The notes under the pieces are model-generated. The model was given only the letters and a program-made list of their open reading frames with translations, was not told where the DNA came from and did no database searches. A stretch of 64,000 nucleotides of DNA from Mesodorylaimus sp. YZB2_4 (Eukaryota > Nematoda > Enoplea > Dorylaimida > Dorylaimidae), in the NCBI GenBank assembly GCA_030248295.1, contig JASANH010001390.1, forward strand, positions 1 to 64,000, given 5' to 3'. Below are positions 11,820-24,930 of this stretch, piece by piece. Position numbers and translations under genes: made by a program. Each line of letters opens with the position of its first letter. The stretch's first letter is position 1.

Positions 11820-13997
11820 AGGCCTAACTAGGTCAGGGCAGCCAGGCAATAAGGATTATTGGGTGATACGGAAAAAGACATGTAAGCACTGAAAAAGTGT
11901 TCAAAATAAGGCACCAAAGAAGGAAGGCTCAAAAGCACTTCAGTCCCTCGGTATGCTAATTAGTTTCCTCTCGTTCTTGATGCTCTCCATAGAAAGAATA
12001 CCGAGCAGATGCAGATTCCCCTGAGCTAATAATCTCACAGTACAAAGAACAGTGGGAACAGGACCACCTGCATCGTCGTTAAAAAAGCTATGAAAAACAG
12101 AAATCGTAAGGCGTAGCAAGGTTTGCGCCTGGCCAGGCTGACTGTGACGCAGAAACAACAGAAAAATGTAGCATTTTTTCGAAATAGCTTGGGAAGGTAA
12201 GTATTTTGCAGCTAAACCTAGACTTATCGTGATTGCCGTATTTTCTCGTAGAAACCATACCGAAAATGAATACACAAGCTCGAGTTTTCAGCTTGAAAAT
12301 TCACCTACACTATCATTGGTCTCTCAAAAGACGACTCCAGTCGAGCGCGATAGAATTCCTTGGTACTTTGTACGCAGCTCGACTTGAACGATACAGCCAT
12401 CTTGCGTGGCCCTCATCCGCTTGCCGACAGAGCCCTACCCTGGTCGTAAGGTCAATGCGGGTGGGAGAATCTGCTCGGGTTTTGCAGCCACGATCCACCA
12501 GACTTATACAAGAATACGCGAGCAGAACAATAGGATATGTCGAAGGTCTGAGGGCCTTACGATCTGGCACTGGCCGCACTAGCCGATGTTCTCAGACGGA
12601 CTGAAGACAGACACTCCCTGAGCCAGGAGAGGGCACACCTGGAATCCTTTGCTCACAAAGCTCACATAATCCCTTGCGCAAGCTAGTCAAGCTTCGTATG
12701 GCCAGTGAGGATCAGTGAAGGAATATGACTGTAGACTATAGGCTTCCACAAATCTCTGCCCTGTATCAATCAGCAAGGCTACCTGCTTGCATCGCTTTTT
12801 GCCCGTAAAGCTCTAGCTGTCTTGTCAGTGGGTCAATAAAGACACTTGTGAGTGTCTCCAGCACATTCCCTGACCTTGTGAGTGTCACTGTGACTCACAA
12901 TATTGTACTATACATATATGCTAAATCACAGTGACATCACACTCCCACTTTAGGCTCTAGCTTGGATTACAATTCTGACCCACGGCTTTACCCCCTAGAG
13001 CCGGCCTCATGACTTGGACTTGGGTTACTCGTAGAATCAGCAAGCGCAATACGACTTGGCCGATCCCCATGAGGGAGTTCATGTGACTGGTGACACTGCC
13101 CATCGAGCCTCCTCTCTTGATTTGCCACCAGCTAGAAGACACTAGATATCATCCGCTGGGACTAGATGGTCGGACCTATGTGTCTTGTTCATCATACATA
13201 TTAAGGTCTGCGCCGTGCATCGTGACTCGGCAGCATCTCTGGAAAGCAAATGAATACGTGATATTTTTGCGCATTAGACAGACAACAAAGTGACTGGCTG
13301 ACTTGCGAAGACTGCTCGATAAGACGAGTAGTCTGATAGTAAGTCTCTCGTTTTTATGCTATCCACTGTACATGTTCTTTTCCTTTTGGTTTTCTACCGC
13401 TAGAACAACTGATAGAAAACTGGAGAACGACCTCGTCCTATAGTATCCCTCAGAGCTGCTATACTTTTCGCAGGTTGTTCATAGACTGTTTACTTCCGTA
13501 GGCGTTTATGATCTTATGATTTACAAGCCGCGCTTTAATGCAAGGACACCAGAATATTCCGTACTCTTCGAGTTCCTGGTTGACCCGCCAGCTACTGCTG
13601 AGCTTGAAATCTGTCGTAAATTGCAAAGGTTTCTGGGCTATGCTGACAGCTAAACCATATTCTCATCCCCTGGCACACGCAACCCCTCTTCCCTCCTGCA
13701 CATGATAGACTTTATTTGTCACCAACTGTTATACACCGTATTATGCTTACCACGTCGAGCCACCGCATATACAACGAGCAAAGGTAAGTTCTCCACTCAT
13801 GCCACCGAATCTGCCACACAACATTCAAAATGCTCATTTATGTAAGCTGACATGAGAAGCAGAACAAATAACTGGAAACCGCTAAAATTCATGAACACTT
13901 CAGGTTACGTATCAATATGTACTTCCCTAAAAGACTGTCTCGTACAGCAAATACGTGACAAACATCAAATGACGTAAAACAAGTTTTTAATCGCCGC
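11820..13997. other. Spacer between convergent GPCR and PLCL genes
   Basis: About 2.2 kb between two convergent genes. Open frames such as 12233-12604 (+) and 12313-12579 (-) overlap each other, show no family resemblance and have no splice continuity. Nothing else was recognised. Confidence 0.4.
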
Positions 13998-14003
13998 TTT
14001 ATT
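13998..14003 (-). terminator. Polyadenylation signal AATAAA for the PLCL gene
   Basis: TTTATT on the plus strand reads AATAAA on the minus strand, about 135 bp beyond the PLCL stop codon. Confidence 0.45.
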
Positions 14004-14135
14004 GCCACCGGGTTTCTTGGACCGCGTTCCACAGTGTTATATATTGATTGAATTGGCTTGAAGTACGCTTCGATGAGAGCACGGCTGCTGGCACTGCTCG
14101 CGAAGAACACCTAGCAAGCAGGCCGTGTCTAGCAC

Positions 14136-17100
14136 CTAAAATACAAGGCATGTAGACCGATGTTGATCGGTGGTGCACGGATTCGTGAAAACATCATTAA
14201 CGTAAGCGAATCTCATCAGCTCTCGGGTCTCGATTAGACAACCCACATCACCGATCGTGACAACTATGCGCACCACATACTGTACCTGTTTCAAGTAGTC
14301 TCGAGATTCATTCTGCAATTTTCCCATCATATCAAGTTGCGCTTTGACAAGCCTCAGGTTCCAGGCAAAATTCTCTGAAGCACGGTTCGCCCGCTGCCCG
14401 CGCAGACTACTGGAACTGCTGAGAGGTGAGCTTTGATCCGTCCCAAAACCGGCCAATAGCTCGTCGTATGACTCGGATAATCGGCGATGAATTTCTTCAA
14501 GCTAAAAAACGCAAGATAATTGACATCTGGAGACACAGTGTATTTCGTCATAGATCATGAGTAAAGAGACATGACTGGTACTGCCCGCATTTTCATTCTG
14601 CGTAACTTCTGAGTAAGTCAGAATAAGATCTGAGTATATGCACCTCTGTTGGCACTTATCAGCGTGAGATATAGACTTCGGTCCCGTGCGACGTAAGATA
14701 GGTCATACTCACCCGACTTGTGAGCGAATCAGATCGTTCAATCACGGATTTACATTGAGATAAGACCCGTTGAAAGTGATCGCACGATTTACGTAAGACT
14801 TCAGGTACCGAGGTGCCGCGCAGTTCAATGCATGGATACTGAAACAATCAAGCCCATACACTACAGTCTAGAGTGCCCTTGACAGGACCACAACTTACTC
14901 CCTCTTCTAACCACACTTCTAAAGTGTAAGCCGATATTGGTGTTGATGACTGAGGTGTGCCAGCAGTTTCGGTCGTTGGTGTTGCAGTAGCTGTATTTGG
15001 AGCTGAGCCGCCGCCACTCGCAGCTTGCAGTCGCGCGTACATTAGACGTAAGCCTTGCCGAATGGTCGTTGCCGGCCCCACACCACACGATTCCTGCCAT
15101 CGATTAAGAGCCGACTCCAAACTCAAACGCAGTTCCACGCAATCGGACACAATAGGAATTGCGGACTGAAAGCGGAAAGCACTTAAGTATTGCAGAGCAT
15201 GAAGGCAGGTCATCGTGGTCGGAAGCTGCCAATAGCAACTCCGACTTAATATCGCGCACCTTAAACATCTCATCCAATTGCTTGACACCGAGTAGTTTGA
15301 TTCCTGTGTGAACTTTGCTTCGTTTGCGTCTGACCGACATGCCCCGTCGTTTGGCTTTGCCTCCTCCTCGTTTATTAGTTACGGCCACGTGTAGAAATAT
15401 GGTCGTACCCTCCATCGGCTCACCGTCGCAGTTCAATAATGTTATGTGACGGTACCCTGAAAGAAGAATTTTCGCTGTTCCTAGAAGCCATTTTCTTCTC
15501 ACGAGGGAACATTCGCGAAAGGCTACGCTTGTTTGTCTCGGGTAAGGTTGCACAGTATCTTATGCGCGACTCACCGGATTGCAGACAGTCGAAAGGTATC
15601 GTATACTGGCCAATGAAATCATCTCCGATAAAGTCGTCATCAAGCACCAGAAACCGGATTAGCGTCAATTCAGGCACGTTGATATCGAATTGGAAGCTCT
15701 CGTCAAAAACTGGATTATAGCCTGGAAAAGAAAAGAACTCAAACCAGGGACATTTTTGTAATCAAATGCACTAACCATCGTTTCGGACGGTCTTAGTTCT
15801 TTCTTCTGCACAATCGGCAGGCACGCCGAATACTTCAAGAATGATAAATGGATCCAGCGAATCGCCTTTAGCCGTCGACCCGCGCGGCCTTGGCAGAAGA
15901 TGAGCAGAGATCACTTTGAGATGTAGCGTCTAAAAGTGACCCAAGCTCATTCCAATTCGAACAAGCTCACTGAAGGACCCACTCACCTGTGGCGTAAGCG
16001 TAGGCAAGCAATCCCTGGGCGAGAAAAATGCCTGCTCGTCCCTCATGACCATCGGCTTCAAAACGTATCCGCATCCGCCATTGGCGCAAAATTTTCCTTT
16101 CACCAGATCCGTCATTAAGCCTTGCGTTTGAACGTTCAATGAGGCGATTTGACAACCGCAATTCCAGAATTCTTGAGGATTGTAATTGGATGAATCCACA
16201 CGAACACTGTTTGGATAGATTCGTGTGAGAAATCGTCGCGTGTAAATCACAAAAGCATCGGTGGCGTGCGCTGCCAAACGCATGGCTGCTGATTCGTTCA
16301 AGCTGCAAATCTCGTATACTTCCTCTGAAAATATGGAAATGCAACAGTTCACTCATTGAAAGCATGTTTTTTAACCCGGATTCTTCCTCGGAGTTATCGA
16401 TCCTAATATCGCACGAAGCCTAAGTGGGGCCGCCTATTCTGTAGACCAATAACCCCTCGAGACTGAAACTCATTTCCGCTCTCCACGTACGTGCACACCC
16501 ATAAATTACACTTACGTTCAGCCAGCGCTCTTTGCAAGTCTCTGAACGAGCAGGTGACAAAATAGGGGCTGATCAAGTCTGAAAGCTCTCTGCATAGCGG
16601 CCTCTTTTTGGAAGCTCCCTAAATAATAAAGCACTGAATTTGTCCTTGACCTCAAGGAGTTCTTGACTGAAATCTTACAATTTTCTTTAAGGCTCGTTGA
16701 CTTTTGTTTCCATCGCCGCTATCATCATCATCGCTCACTTCGCCAATACCATCGTTATCAAAGTCACTCTTCACCTTCCTGCCCTGAAACCATGAAAAGT
16801 GATCGAGTCTTGCCTCTACACGTTGTCCATAGCTCGTAGGTACCTTGAGAATGATCTTCTTTTTTAGTTGTTCAGGAGATGGCAGGCAGAGCATTTTGTC
16901 AACATCAGCCAACTCGTTGAAGCACAGATACTCGCCCAGGGACTCCTTGATCATATCAGCCAGTAATCTTTGCATTCTGATTTCCAAATGTACTTCCAGT
17001 TGTAGGATAAGGGGGTACCTGAAGAGAGCTCGTTTGCAAAGCGGTCTAAGCTTATAAAAAATACGCTTACTGCGAACTTTCAAAAGCATATTCACGGATG

Positions 17101-20100
17101 GCGTTCAATGCTTTTGAAATGGGTAGTTTCCCAGCTGCTCCGTGGGTGCCGTGTGAAATAACAGGTTCTTCGTACCCTTCTACTTCCCACAAGTCCACTA
17201 AAGGAAAGAATGTTTCAATACCCATCTGGGATGGAGAAAGAATGGCCAGGCTTACATTCTAAATAACGGCATCCCCATTTCAGGGCCCTTATATAGCCAT
17301 CAGCGCTAGAGAAGCCTTTTAGCTGGTCGTCGAGTAAGTAGGTATTGTGCGATGCATTGACGAAATAATGATTCAGGGGTTGGCTCATGTCTTGGCACAC
17401 TCGTTGGTGAGTAGGGTCCATGAGATCACATTCGAGTGACTGCAAGTACGATGTGAATCCATCTACGGTCATGCACAGCTGCTTCCGCCCCATCTCGGAC
17501 GGCTCGTATCGCTCGATCAGACCTTGGCAAAGCTCCTTCGTCACTCCTACCATCTATAAGAGGAATCATCATGTCAGAGTGCATTGCATGGGAGACAAAG
17601 TCTACGCACCCCCTGCTCAGTCTCCAAGAACACTTGCAAATCGTCCGTCGTCAAATAATCTTTATTTGCGTACCTACAATAAGAAAGCTCGTTGACCTTT
17701 TCGTGCCAGTCTCATCGCCACTGCCACATACCTAACCATAAGGAAGTAGATTTCCGGTCTGGTGGCCATGTCTTTGTACATCTCGCAGAACTCGTCGCAC
17801 GTTAGCCATCCTTTCGCCCCGTCTGGTTTCAACGGGTCGTATTCCTATAATTTCACGGATACAGGGAAAAAGGTCGGCTATCGGACTGGCAATGCTACCT
17901 TAATTTTCGTTTTAATCCTGTTGGCTGGCAAGCGTGGATTGATTCTTTTAATCAGTTTCAACACACCGTTTTCATCTAATAAACGAGATGTATCGAGCGA
18001 GTTGGGCGAGGACAGGTCGATGTGATTGGAAGATGATTCAGCGGCTTGTTGCTGCTGCCCGTTCATTTCTGTTAGCGAAGGCGTATTCGTCAGTTTCTTC
18101 TGCTGCTGTTCATCCTTGCAAGCTTGTCGAAATACTTCTTCGAGCCACTTAAAAAAGCACAGACGACATGCAGTTTTTTGAGTCACTCGGCTCCGTAACA
18201 TCGCACTAGTCAAGATGCTTATTTGTGCTGCATTCGTGAGGTCATCAGAGTTGCCTGATCTTAAATTACCATCTCTTTTGTCTATAAGCTTGCAGGTAAC
18301 AGGAACTCCGGGTTTGCATTTGCTTTGCTTAACGTTATGACCAGCCTGACATTTGCATTTCGTGCGCTTCAGCAAATAAGGGACTCCGAACGCGCACTCC
18401 AGAGATTTGGCCAGACAGAATCGATCGAGTTCGTGTGGACTACTCGGGACGTCACTCGTTTTATTTCCGCTCCCTCACACCGACCACGAAGGAGAGCAGT
18501 GAGCACTCGCCTATTTACTCCAACTTCCTTATGCCCACTTGGTCGCGAGTGCGCAAAAAAGCGGACCTCATCCCAATTTTTTCCCTTAGCACACAACCCT
18601 AATGTAAAAGTCGAGGCGGTAGATTGCAGTGGATAGGACAAAAACGGATGCGCTCTCGCTCGGGATGACGCAAGCGGAAAGCGAGCCGCTCTGTGTCATC
18701 CATAAGGATAAGATAAAATTGATCCAAACCAAAGCGACGAATAAATTCCGCTTCTTTCCTCTTAGCTCCTTCCAATGCGCCTAATTCCCCAGTCCCAATT
18801 CGGAGATTGTGTGTTAACGCAGAACTTGCATCCGGCCTCCTATCTTCTCCTCCCCCCCGCTTTTCTCCATTTTCATATTACATGCCCTTTCTGAATCAAA
18901 GTCAAGCCCGCCGATCCTTTCAGCACCCCGTCTGAACACACAGGGATAGGGATAGGCACTTTCGTTAGTCAGGCCTAACTGAGTTCTTGATAAAGGTACT
19001 TATCTGTCTCTAAGCGTCGGTGCTCCTTCGAGTAGAGGATTGAGCTGTTGCGCCACAGGGGCACTTCCGGATGTGAGTGCCATAAGACCTGTCACCCAAA
19101 TATTGGCTTCGTCAGGCGTGCCAGCAATTAAGTCCAAGCATTGATAATCATCGCCCCAAATGACCGAGAATGCGCAATCCTCGGTTAATTCCTCGAAGCA
19201 GCTGTCCGAGTTTCGTAAGTTCTCCGTATTACGTCCCAGTCTCACTTCTCGTATCGTGTCTATGGCAACTGAAAGCAAAAAATAAATCATTTTTGATTTC
19301 CATTTCCCTCCCTCCCGTTTGATAGATGAACAAATCGGCAGCATACTTTTGGCTTTATGGGGCTTTTTGTTGGTAGGCGACCAACGAAGGTTGGAACAAT
19401 CCGTATCCAAGGTGAACCGACGTCGATACCGTCTGGTGCTCGAGCGGACTTTGATTAATTCACAGCCGTTTTGCATATAGACCAGGCAGTCGGCCACTAA
19501 AATTCAAACAATACTGTAAATAAGTGGGAGAAAACGTTTTCTTCGCTCCCCTAAGTAACACACTTATGCCAAACATCTAATCGAGTGTCATCGTTTGATT
19601 ATTGGGGAGAATGACGGCTACAGTAGGATGCACTGCGGACATGATGACACTGGGGAAATGTAAGTCTGGCACTGATCAGCAGGATGTGTGTCAACTGTGC
19701 ACATTATACAGTTCACTGAACTGACAGCATATCTATTCAGAAGAAGCCAACACAAATCTGTTATGCATACAGGACATATGCGCCGTTGCACCCTTCCCTA
19801 TGCATTCTCCAATTGATAGCATTCATACACATTTTATATGGATTGCCTGTGAATATTTACGCCCCCTGACTAGATGAAAGAGAAAAGAAGGATCCCTCGT
19901 GAAAATTCTCGCACTCGAAAAGGGTTTAAGAACTTCTAAAACGTTGTTCCGTCATGGTTAGCTAATGAAAAGGGGCAAGTTGTTGATTAGAGGGCGACGG
20001 GTACCTTGTGTTCAATTATGTTTTTACAAAACGAAGGCGAGTGTCGGCGCGGATAAGACTGTTAGATCAGCAGTTCGTGGATGGCACTGTGAATTTTGCT

Positions 20101-22225
20101 TATTAAGAAAGGATAATAGGCAGGAGGGTGAAGGAGGGGACGAAGTTGGAATCATAATGCGCTGTGTTTTGCCCACAGTTAGCCTTATCTCGCAGCAGCA
20201 GCGGGCAGAGGAGGAGGCTGGTGGGCGCCTGAAAGAAGAAGAGGAAACGGGTTCTTTTTTGCTTCGTCTCTTGCAATGAGACTGAAACGAAATCAGATTA
20301 AGCCAGTGGCCAGAAGGGCTCCTCCTTCCTGCCTCTTATTAGCATTCGTCGCAACGACTGGTCCTTATGCCCTGCGCCGGTCTCTTCTTGCTCGAGTGCC
20401 TTCTTTCCAGTTTTTGCTGGGGCCAGTGTAGTAAAGTTTGTCAGGCCGAGGGCGAGGGCAAGTTCGCCCAATATGGGCATGCTATGTGGGACGTTAATTT
20501 TATTTGATTCTGGTCAAGCACCATTTGAAAATATAAAAACCAAGAATCGTTGTAGAGGGTTGAGAACAAGGCAGACTATGCGCAGACGAGTTTGCACACC
20601 CGCAAAACTCCCCTTCTCCCAGTTGCTCTAGAAGCAGGCTGGAAAAAGAACAAGCTTGTTCGTGAAAATCGATGGTTTGGCTCGTCTGAAAATGAACACT
20701 TCGTGCCAGCCTCAAGCAACTAGGCTAAGAAAACGCATCTAGTAGAAAGAAAGTTGAACTTTTTCACGACTTTTTCCGGGCGGGCGGTAATAAACGTTTG
20801 TAAAATCTGGAAAAGCAGGCTTTGATGATCGTCATTAAGTTTCGACTTTTCCAAGCATACAAGAATGTTGAATAGAAAACTGAAAGCGCGGCGAAAACTT
20901 GTTGCGCCTCCTCGGGTACACAAAGACAGCTTTCTCCCACTCCATTGCATAATAGGCACACAATGGAAATGGAGGAGGCTTGTCCTTGCTTGGAGTCATG
21001 TTTCAACTGTACACTATATCCGGGCAACAAGGGGTGTCAGTAAGAGTCGTGAAAGAAATGATGGCCGAGCCACCTTCTGCTATGACGTATTCTATATCAC
21101 GCATGAAAGCATCCGAGAAAGTGATGACAAATGAGCAGGTGCTATTTCACGTACGCATATGAAAAAAATATCTCGGGGCGGTTCTTCCCACTTCCGACTA
21201 CATTTGCCCCGATCCATCGTCTCGGTTTCGAAAGGTCTGCTCGGACAAGGCGCGCAACGAGTGCTCACTTCAAATCCAGATCCTTAGAATCTTACAATCG
21301 ATTTTCACGCAAAAAATTAGAAAGTGATAAATGGAAAAGATGAGGAATAGTAGAAAAGGCGAATCCACCTCGGAATCGGACTAGCCCAAGTAGGTACACA
21401 ACGTGGTCATGTTCGGATCGAGCAGTTTTAGGGGACTGAGGTAGATGCATGAACAGGTGCAATGTGTCTGTTCGACCAACTGGTGAGGCGTGACCGGGAC
21501 TTACCGTTTGAGATTTTCTTTTCTGCGGGCATACTGCTGAAGGAGACGGTTTTCTTGCAGGATGGAGAGCGGCGAGTGCCTTCTGGCTGTTTGAGGCTAC
21601 TTCTGAGGGGCGACTTGTCTCCTCGTGGTATTTGCAAGTGTTCTTGGTTTTGGAAATGGCGAGGGAGATGATGATGAGCGTGATAATGGTGATTAGTCGA
21701 AGTTGGTGACGAGGAGGTGGCGCATAAGGGAGCACCGGCGTGACGTTGGATTGGTGGTGATGCAGAGCGTTGTTGGATGGAGGTGGTCATTACTGCCGCT
21801 TGATCACCACCGCTGGAATGTTGACGGTCGTAGTGCTGAGGCGCCGAACCGCTACTGAAGAATTGACGCCGTGTTCGAAGAGGGCTAACGCCCGTGTCCG
21901 CATCGGAAGCGACGGTCGAGTGATAATTACGTTGCTGGTTCTGCTGTTGTTGCTGTTGGCTACGGCCGAGCGAATTGGCGCCATTCGTCGTCGCTGAACG
22001 GCCTTTTGGGACCGCGCACGATGCCGATTCGTCCGTTGATAATATGGACGCGGCTTTTTTTACCAAACGGTCCAATCCACGGCCACCAACACCACCGCTG
22101 CCGAAACTGGCGGCATTGGGAGAGGATGAGGATGATGAGGAGAAATTTGTCTCGCGCGGCGTCGAAGAAGCACTTTGAGGAGTTGCTGCACCGCCCCCAA
22201 CAAACACGTCATCGTCTTCGGACAT
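14136..22225 (-). CDS. PLCL: Phospholipase C-like protein (PLCL/PRIP family)
   Basis: Seventeen exons: 22225-21505, 19496-19347, 19268-19003, 18147-17899, 17844-17732, 17673-17610, 17553-17256, 17197-17071, 17018-16679, 16618-16516, 16324-15987, 15929-15776, 15721-15575, 15456-15260, 15165-14899, 14838-14713, 14501-14136. They total about 1341 residues. The order is: low-complexity N-terminus ending in [16 protein letters not shown] (a PRIP hallmark), PH domain ([25 protein letters not shown]), degenerate EF-hands with a Gln-rich insert, PLC X domain ([15 protein letters not shown]), acidic linker, Y domain ([18 protein letters not shown]), C2 domain ([19 protein letters not shown]) and the PRIP C-terminal helical region. 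Vertebrate PRIPs bind inositol phosphates, phosphatases and GABA-A receptor partners and do not hydrolyse PIP2. Here most catalytic residues seem present (see findings). All introns but one are GT-AG; the donor after 19003 is abnormal. Confidence 0.93.
19497..21504 (-). other. First intron of the PLCL gene
   Basis: A 2-kb GT-AG intron joining the N-terminal exon (ends AACG) to the PH-domain exon (starts TGGCC). It holds no recognised gene or repeat; the ORFs inside are short. Confidence 0.7.
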
Positions 22226-24930
22226 TTTAGATAATTTATTCAAGTAAATAAGAGCAGACGACAACTCACCGACCAAACCGGCCCTTTACTTTAGTTCATA
22301 TTTCACACACTCGAAACAATCCCCTCCGTCGCGCTTTGATCAATAACCGGGACAAATTTTCAATTTAAGCACGATAAATAATCTGCAACAACATAAGTCC
22401 CACTATTACAAAGCATTAGACGGCGTGCCACCATGGCGCCTGCTCGCCTTTTGAAATCGTATTCTTTGAGCCATGTATTCTCGCGCCAACAGACTAGTGG
22501 CCTGAACGAGGACTAGTAGAACTAGAAGCTGAGGGAGAAGAGCTGGCGCGTCGGTGAGCACGTCACAAAATAATGGAGACCTCGGCCAGCTCTCCTCTCA
22601 TCGATGTCGATTCGCCGAGTTGGCACCTCGGCGCGCGCTACGATTCATGCGCACCTACGGCTTATATACACTAACCATACGCTGACGGGTGGCGGACCGG
22701 GCGTAAAGCCTATGGCTGCCAAGCATTGATCTCGACCCAGCGCAAAGGTCTTCACAAGACGAGACAAAACCCAACGAGCATTGTTAACTGCGTCACCACC
22801 CAATGACCACTCTCCGCCAGACCATAGTGTAGGTACCCATTCCCCAAATACCTATCCTACTCTGCTCAGCGCCAAAGGGGCTCGAAAAGAGATCTCCAGC
22901 ACACGGCAGGTGATCCGTGTACCTTGCCAGGCGCAATTCCCAAAGAGGTCATAGCCACTGACAAATCCGAAGAACAAACAAACATGACCAGTCCCGCATC
23001 AATTTGTTTCTTGAAAAGTAGAGGGGGCTCGTAATTCAGCTTTGGCGGATGCCGCCTTGTGGTCCGTAGGGAATTCGGGGCCATTTGGCAGAGATTCGGT
23101 GCATTCGTCGACTGCGTGGCAGCAAGGGCAGCGAATGGGGCCGGTGGGCACCTCTTGTACTTACATTACATAAGAACGCCAAACCGCGGCTGGCTGTCAT
23201 AGGCCAACCGGATCGGATCGGGTGGTGGGTGCTCGTAGAAAGCTGCCTATAAAGCTCGGGCCGCAACAGGTGAAGCAAACGGAATGCTAAAAGCCAATGT
23301 ATGAAAGGAATGGAAGGCGTTTTTTCTTAAAGGCTCGGTTCCGTTTTATTATGCCGAGCAACTACTCGCTGGCTGCTGCCAATAAAATGAGGAAAGACTC
23401 GTGCTAGCCAAACCAAACTCATGTTAACCGGGCGTGCCGTAACTCCATGCTCACATGTAGCACGTTACCTGATCAAGGGTTTAGCAGATGGCGCGGTTAG
23501 AATGCGGATGTGAATCGGTCACCAGGAACCGGCCAGATAGAGGAACTCGCCGCGCCAGCTTCCGTCCCTCAACTGCTGAAATGAGATAAAAAAGAGCAAC
23601 CGCACACAGCCTGCAGTAATAACCCTATGGCGAAGACCCTCGGACGAGCCCCCGGCGCCGGCGCAGCCTCTATGCTGAAACCCTAACTTCGTTGGCATCT
23701 TTGCATTTCGTGAAGCGGAAGGGGGCGCGATTCAGGCCTTGTGTTCGTTTTCCGCTTTGGAACAAGTCGGCTCGCTCGGACGAACTATTTTAGCACAACT
23801 GGCTAAATACTGACCCGCTTCATTTTACTGCTCGGCCAATCTTTGCGTGGACTCGACGTAACGTTGGCTGGCCGGGCGTTCGTTCCGTTTCCGCTTCGTT
23901 CTCTGCTATTAGAACGACCGAGAAGAAAAAAGAAAGGGTCTCAAATGAACGAACCCAAGACTTGTGTTCAATACGAACAAGGCATTGTGGACGTTCAAGC
24001 CGGCAGAACACCAAGCGAGCGTCTTCGATCCACTGAATACGCCTATAATATTGTATTCTCTAAAGAAAAAGCTTTGCACGTCTTATGCTTCAGTTGAGAG
24101 TTGAGGCAATGTTCATTGCTTCGTCCATTTTTTTCTTTTTTCCTCTTTGCCACTTGCTTAAGCGACGAAAGCCACGTCATTGGCTCGCAGGAGGGTGGCC
24201 CGTGTGTGCTCAAGTAAAAACGTGTTCCCTCACCGTCAAGCTAATATCTCTTACGTACAGTCCACTTTTCGCATCAATACGACTCGAATGAATGACATTG
24301 ATTACGCAAAAAGCCACGACTGACGGCTGGGAGCCGCTGCCATTAGCGTATCTAAGTATGAAATATGCTTTCCTCGCCACCCCCTCCCCGCCAAACCATG
24401 CCTATTCTCGTTGTGATCACTGGAAAATCGATAGCTTAAATAACATAAGGTGCATGCACTGAAGGCTTACGGCGTCTGCAAACGGAAACACGAACCTATT
24501 ACCATGTACAGACGTTTATGCATTGGGTTTCCTCCAACGGGTCGGCGTATTTCCTTGCGTCATTGGGTCATAATAACTACTGCTAATGTCTGGACGCATT
24601 TTTTCTACTAATCGCAAAGCAGTGCAGAAAGTGTTAAAATTGACTTTGGAAAAACGAGAAAATTCATTTGATTCTATGCGGCTTCTTGAAAACTACTGAA
24701 AAAAACTGTTATAGAAAACCCACGATTAGAGGACGCCCGTTGTCCTATCTCCGATGCACTTTTTTAAACACTGTTTACCTTATGGGTAGGCAGTCGATAG
24801 GTTGTCTGCTAGGACGCGCGAATCCTTGTTCACATAGTGGCGCTAGTCGCGCAGTCGAGATGCGTTCTTCCAACGACGGAGGGCGGATCAGATCGATCAA
24901 ATCATTTCGGTACCGGCTGTAAAATCGAAA
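22226..24930. promoter_or_regulatory. Shared upstream region of divergent PLCL and CPSF3
   Basis: 2.7 kb lies between the minus-strand PLCL start and the plus-strand CPSF3 start, so both promoters should be here. A TATA-like GGCTTATATACA occurs near 22658. No coding frame could be supported. Assigning particular sites to either gene would be guesswork. Confidence 0.35.

Noticed and set aside
12233..12604. Overlapping ORFs of about 90-120 residues on both strands
   Set aside because: No family resemblance, no splice partners, and mutual overlap suggest chance.
15104..15288. A 34-nt intron or frameshift in the PLCL C-terminal region
   Set aside because: A normal 94-bp intron (15259-15166) with a good pyrimidine tract joins FK to SAIPIV in phase and fits the PRIP alignment.
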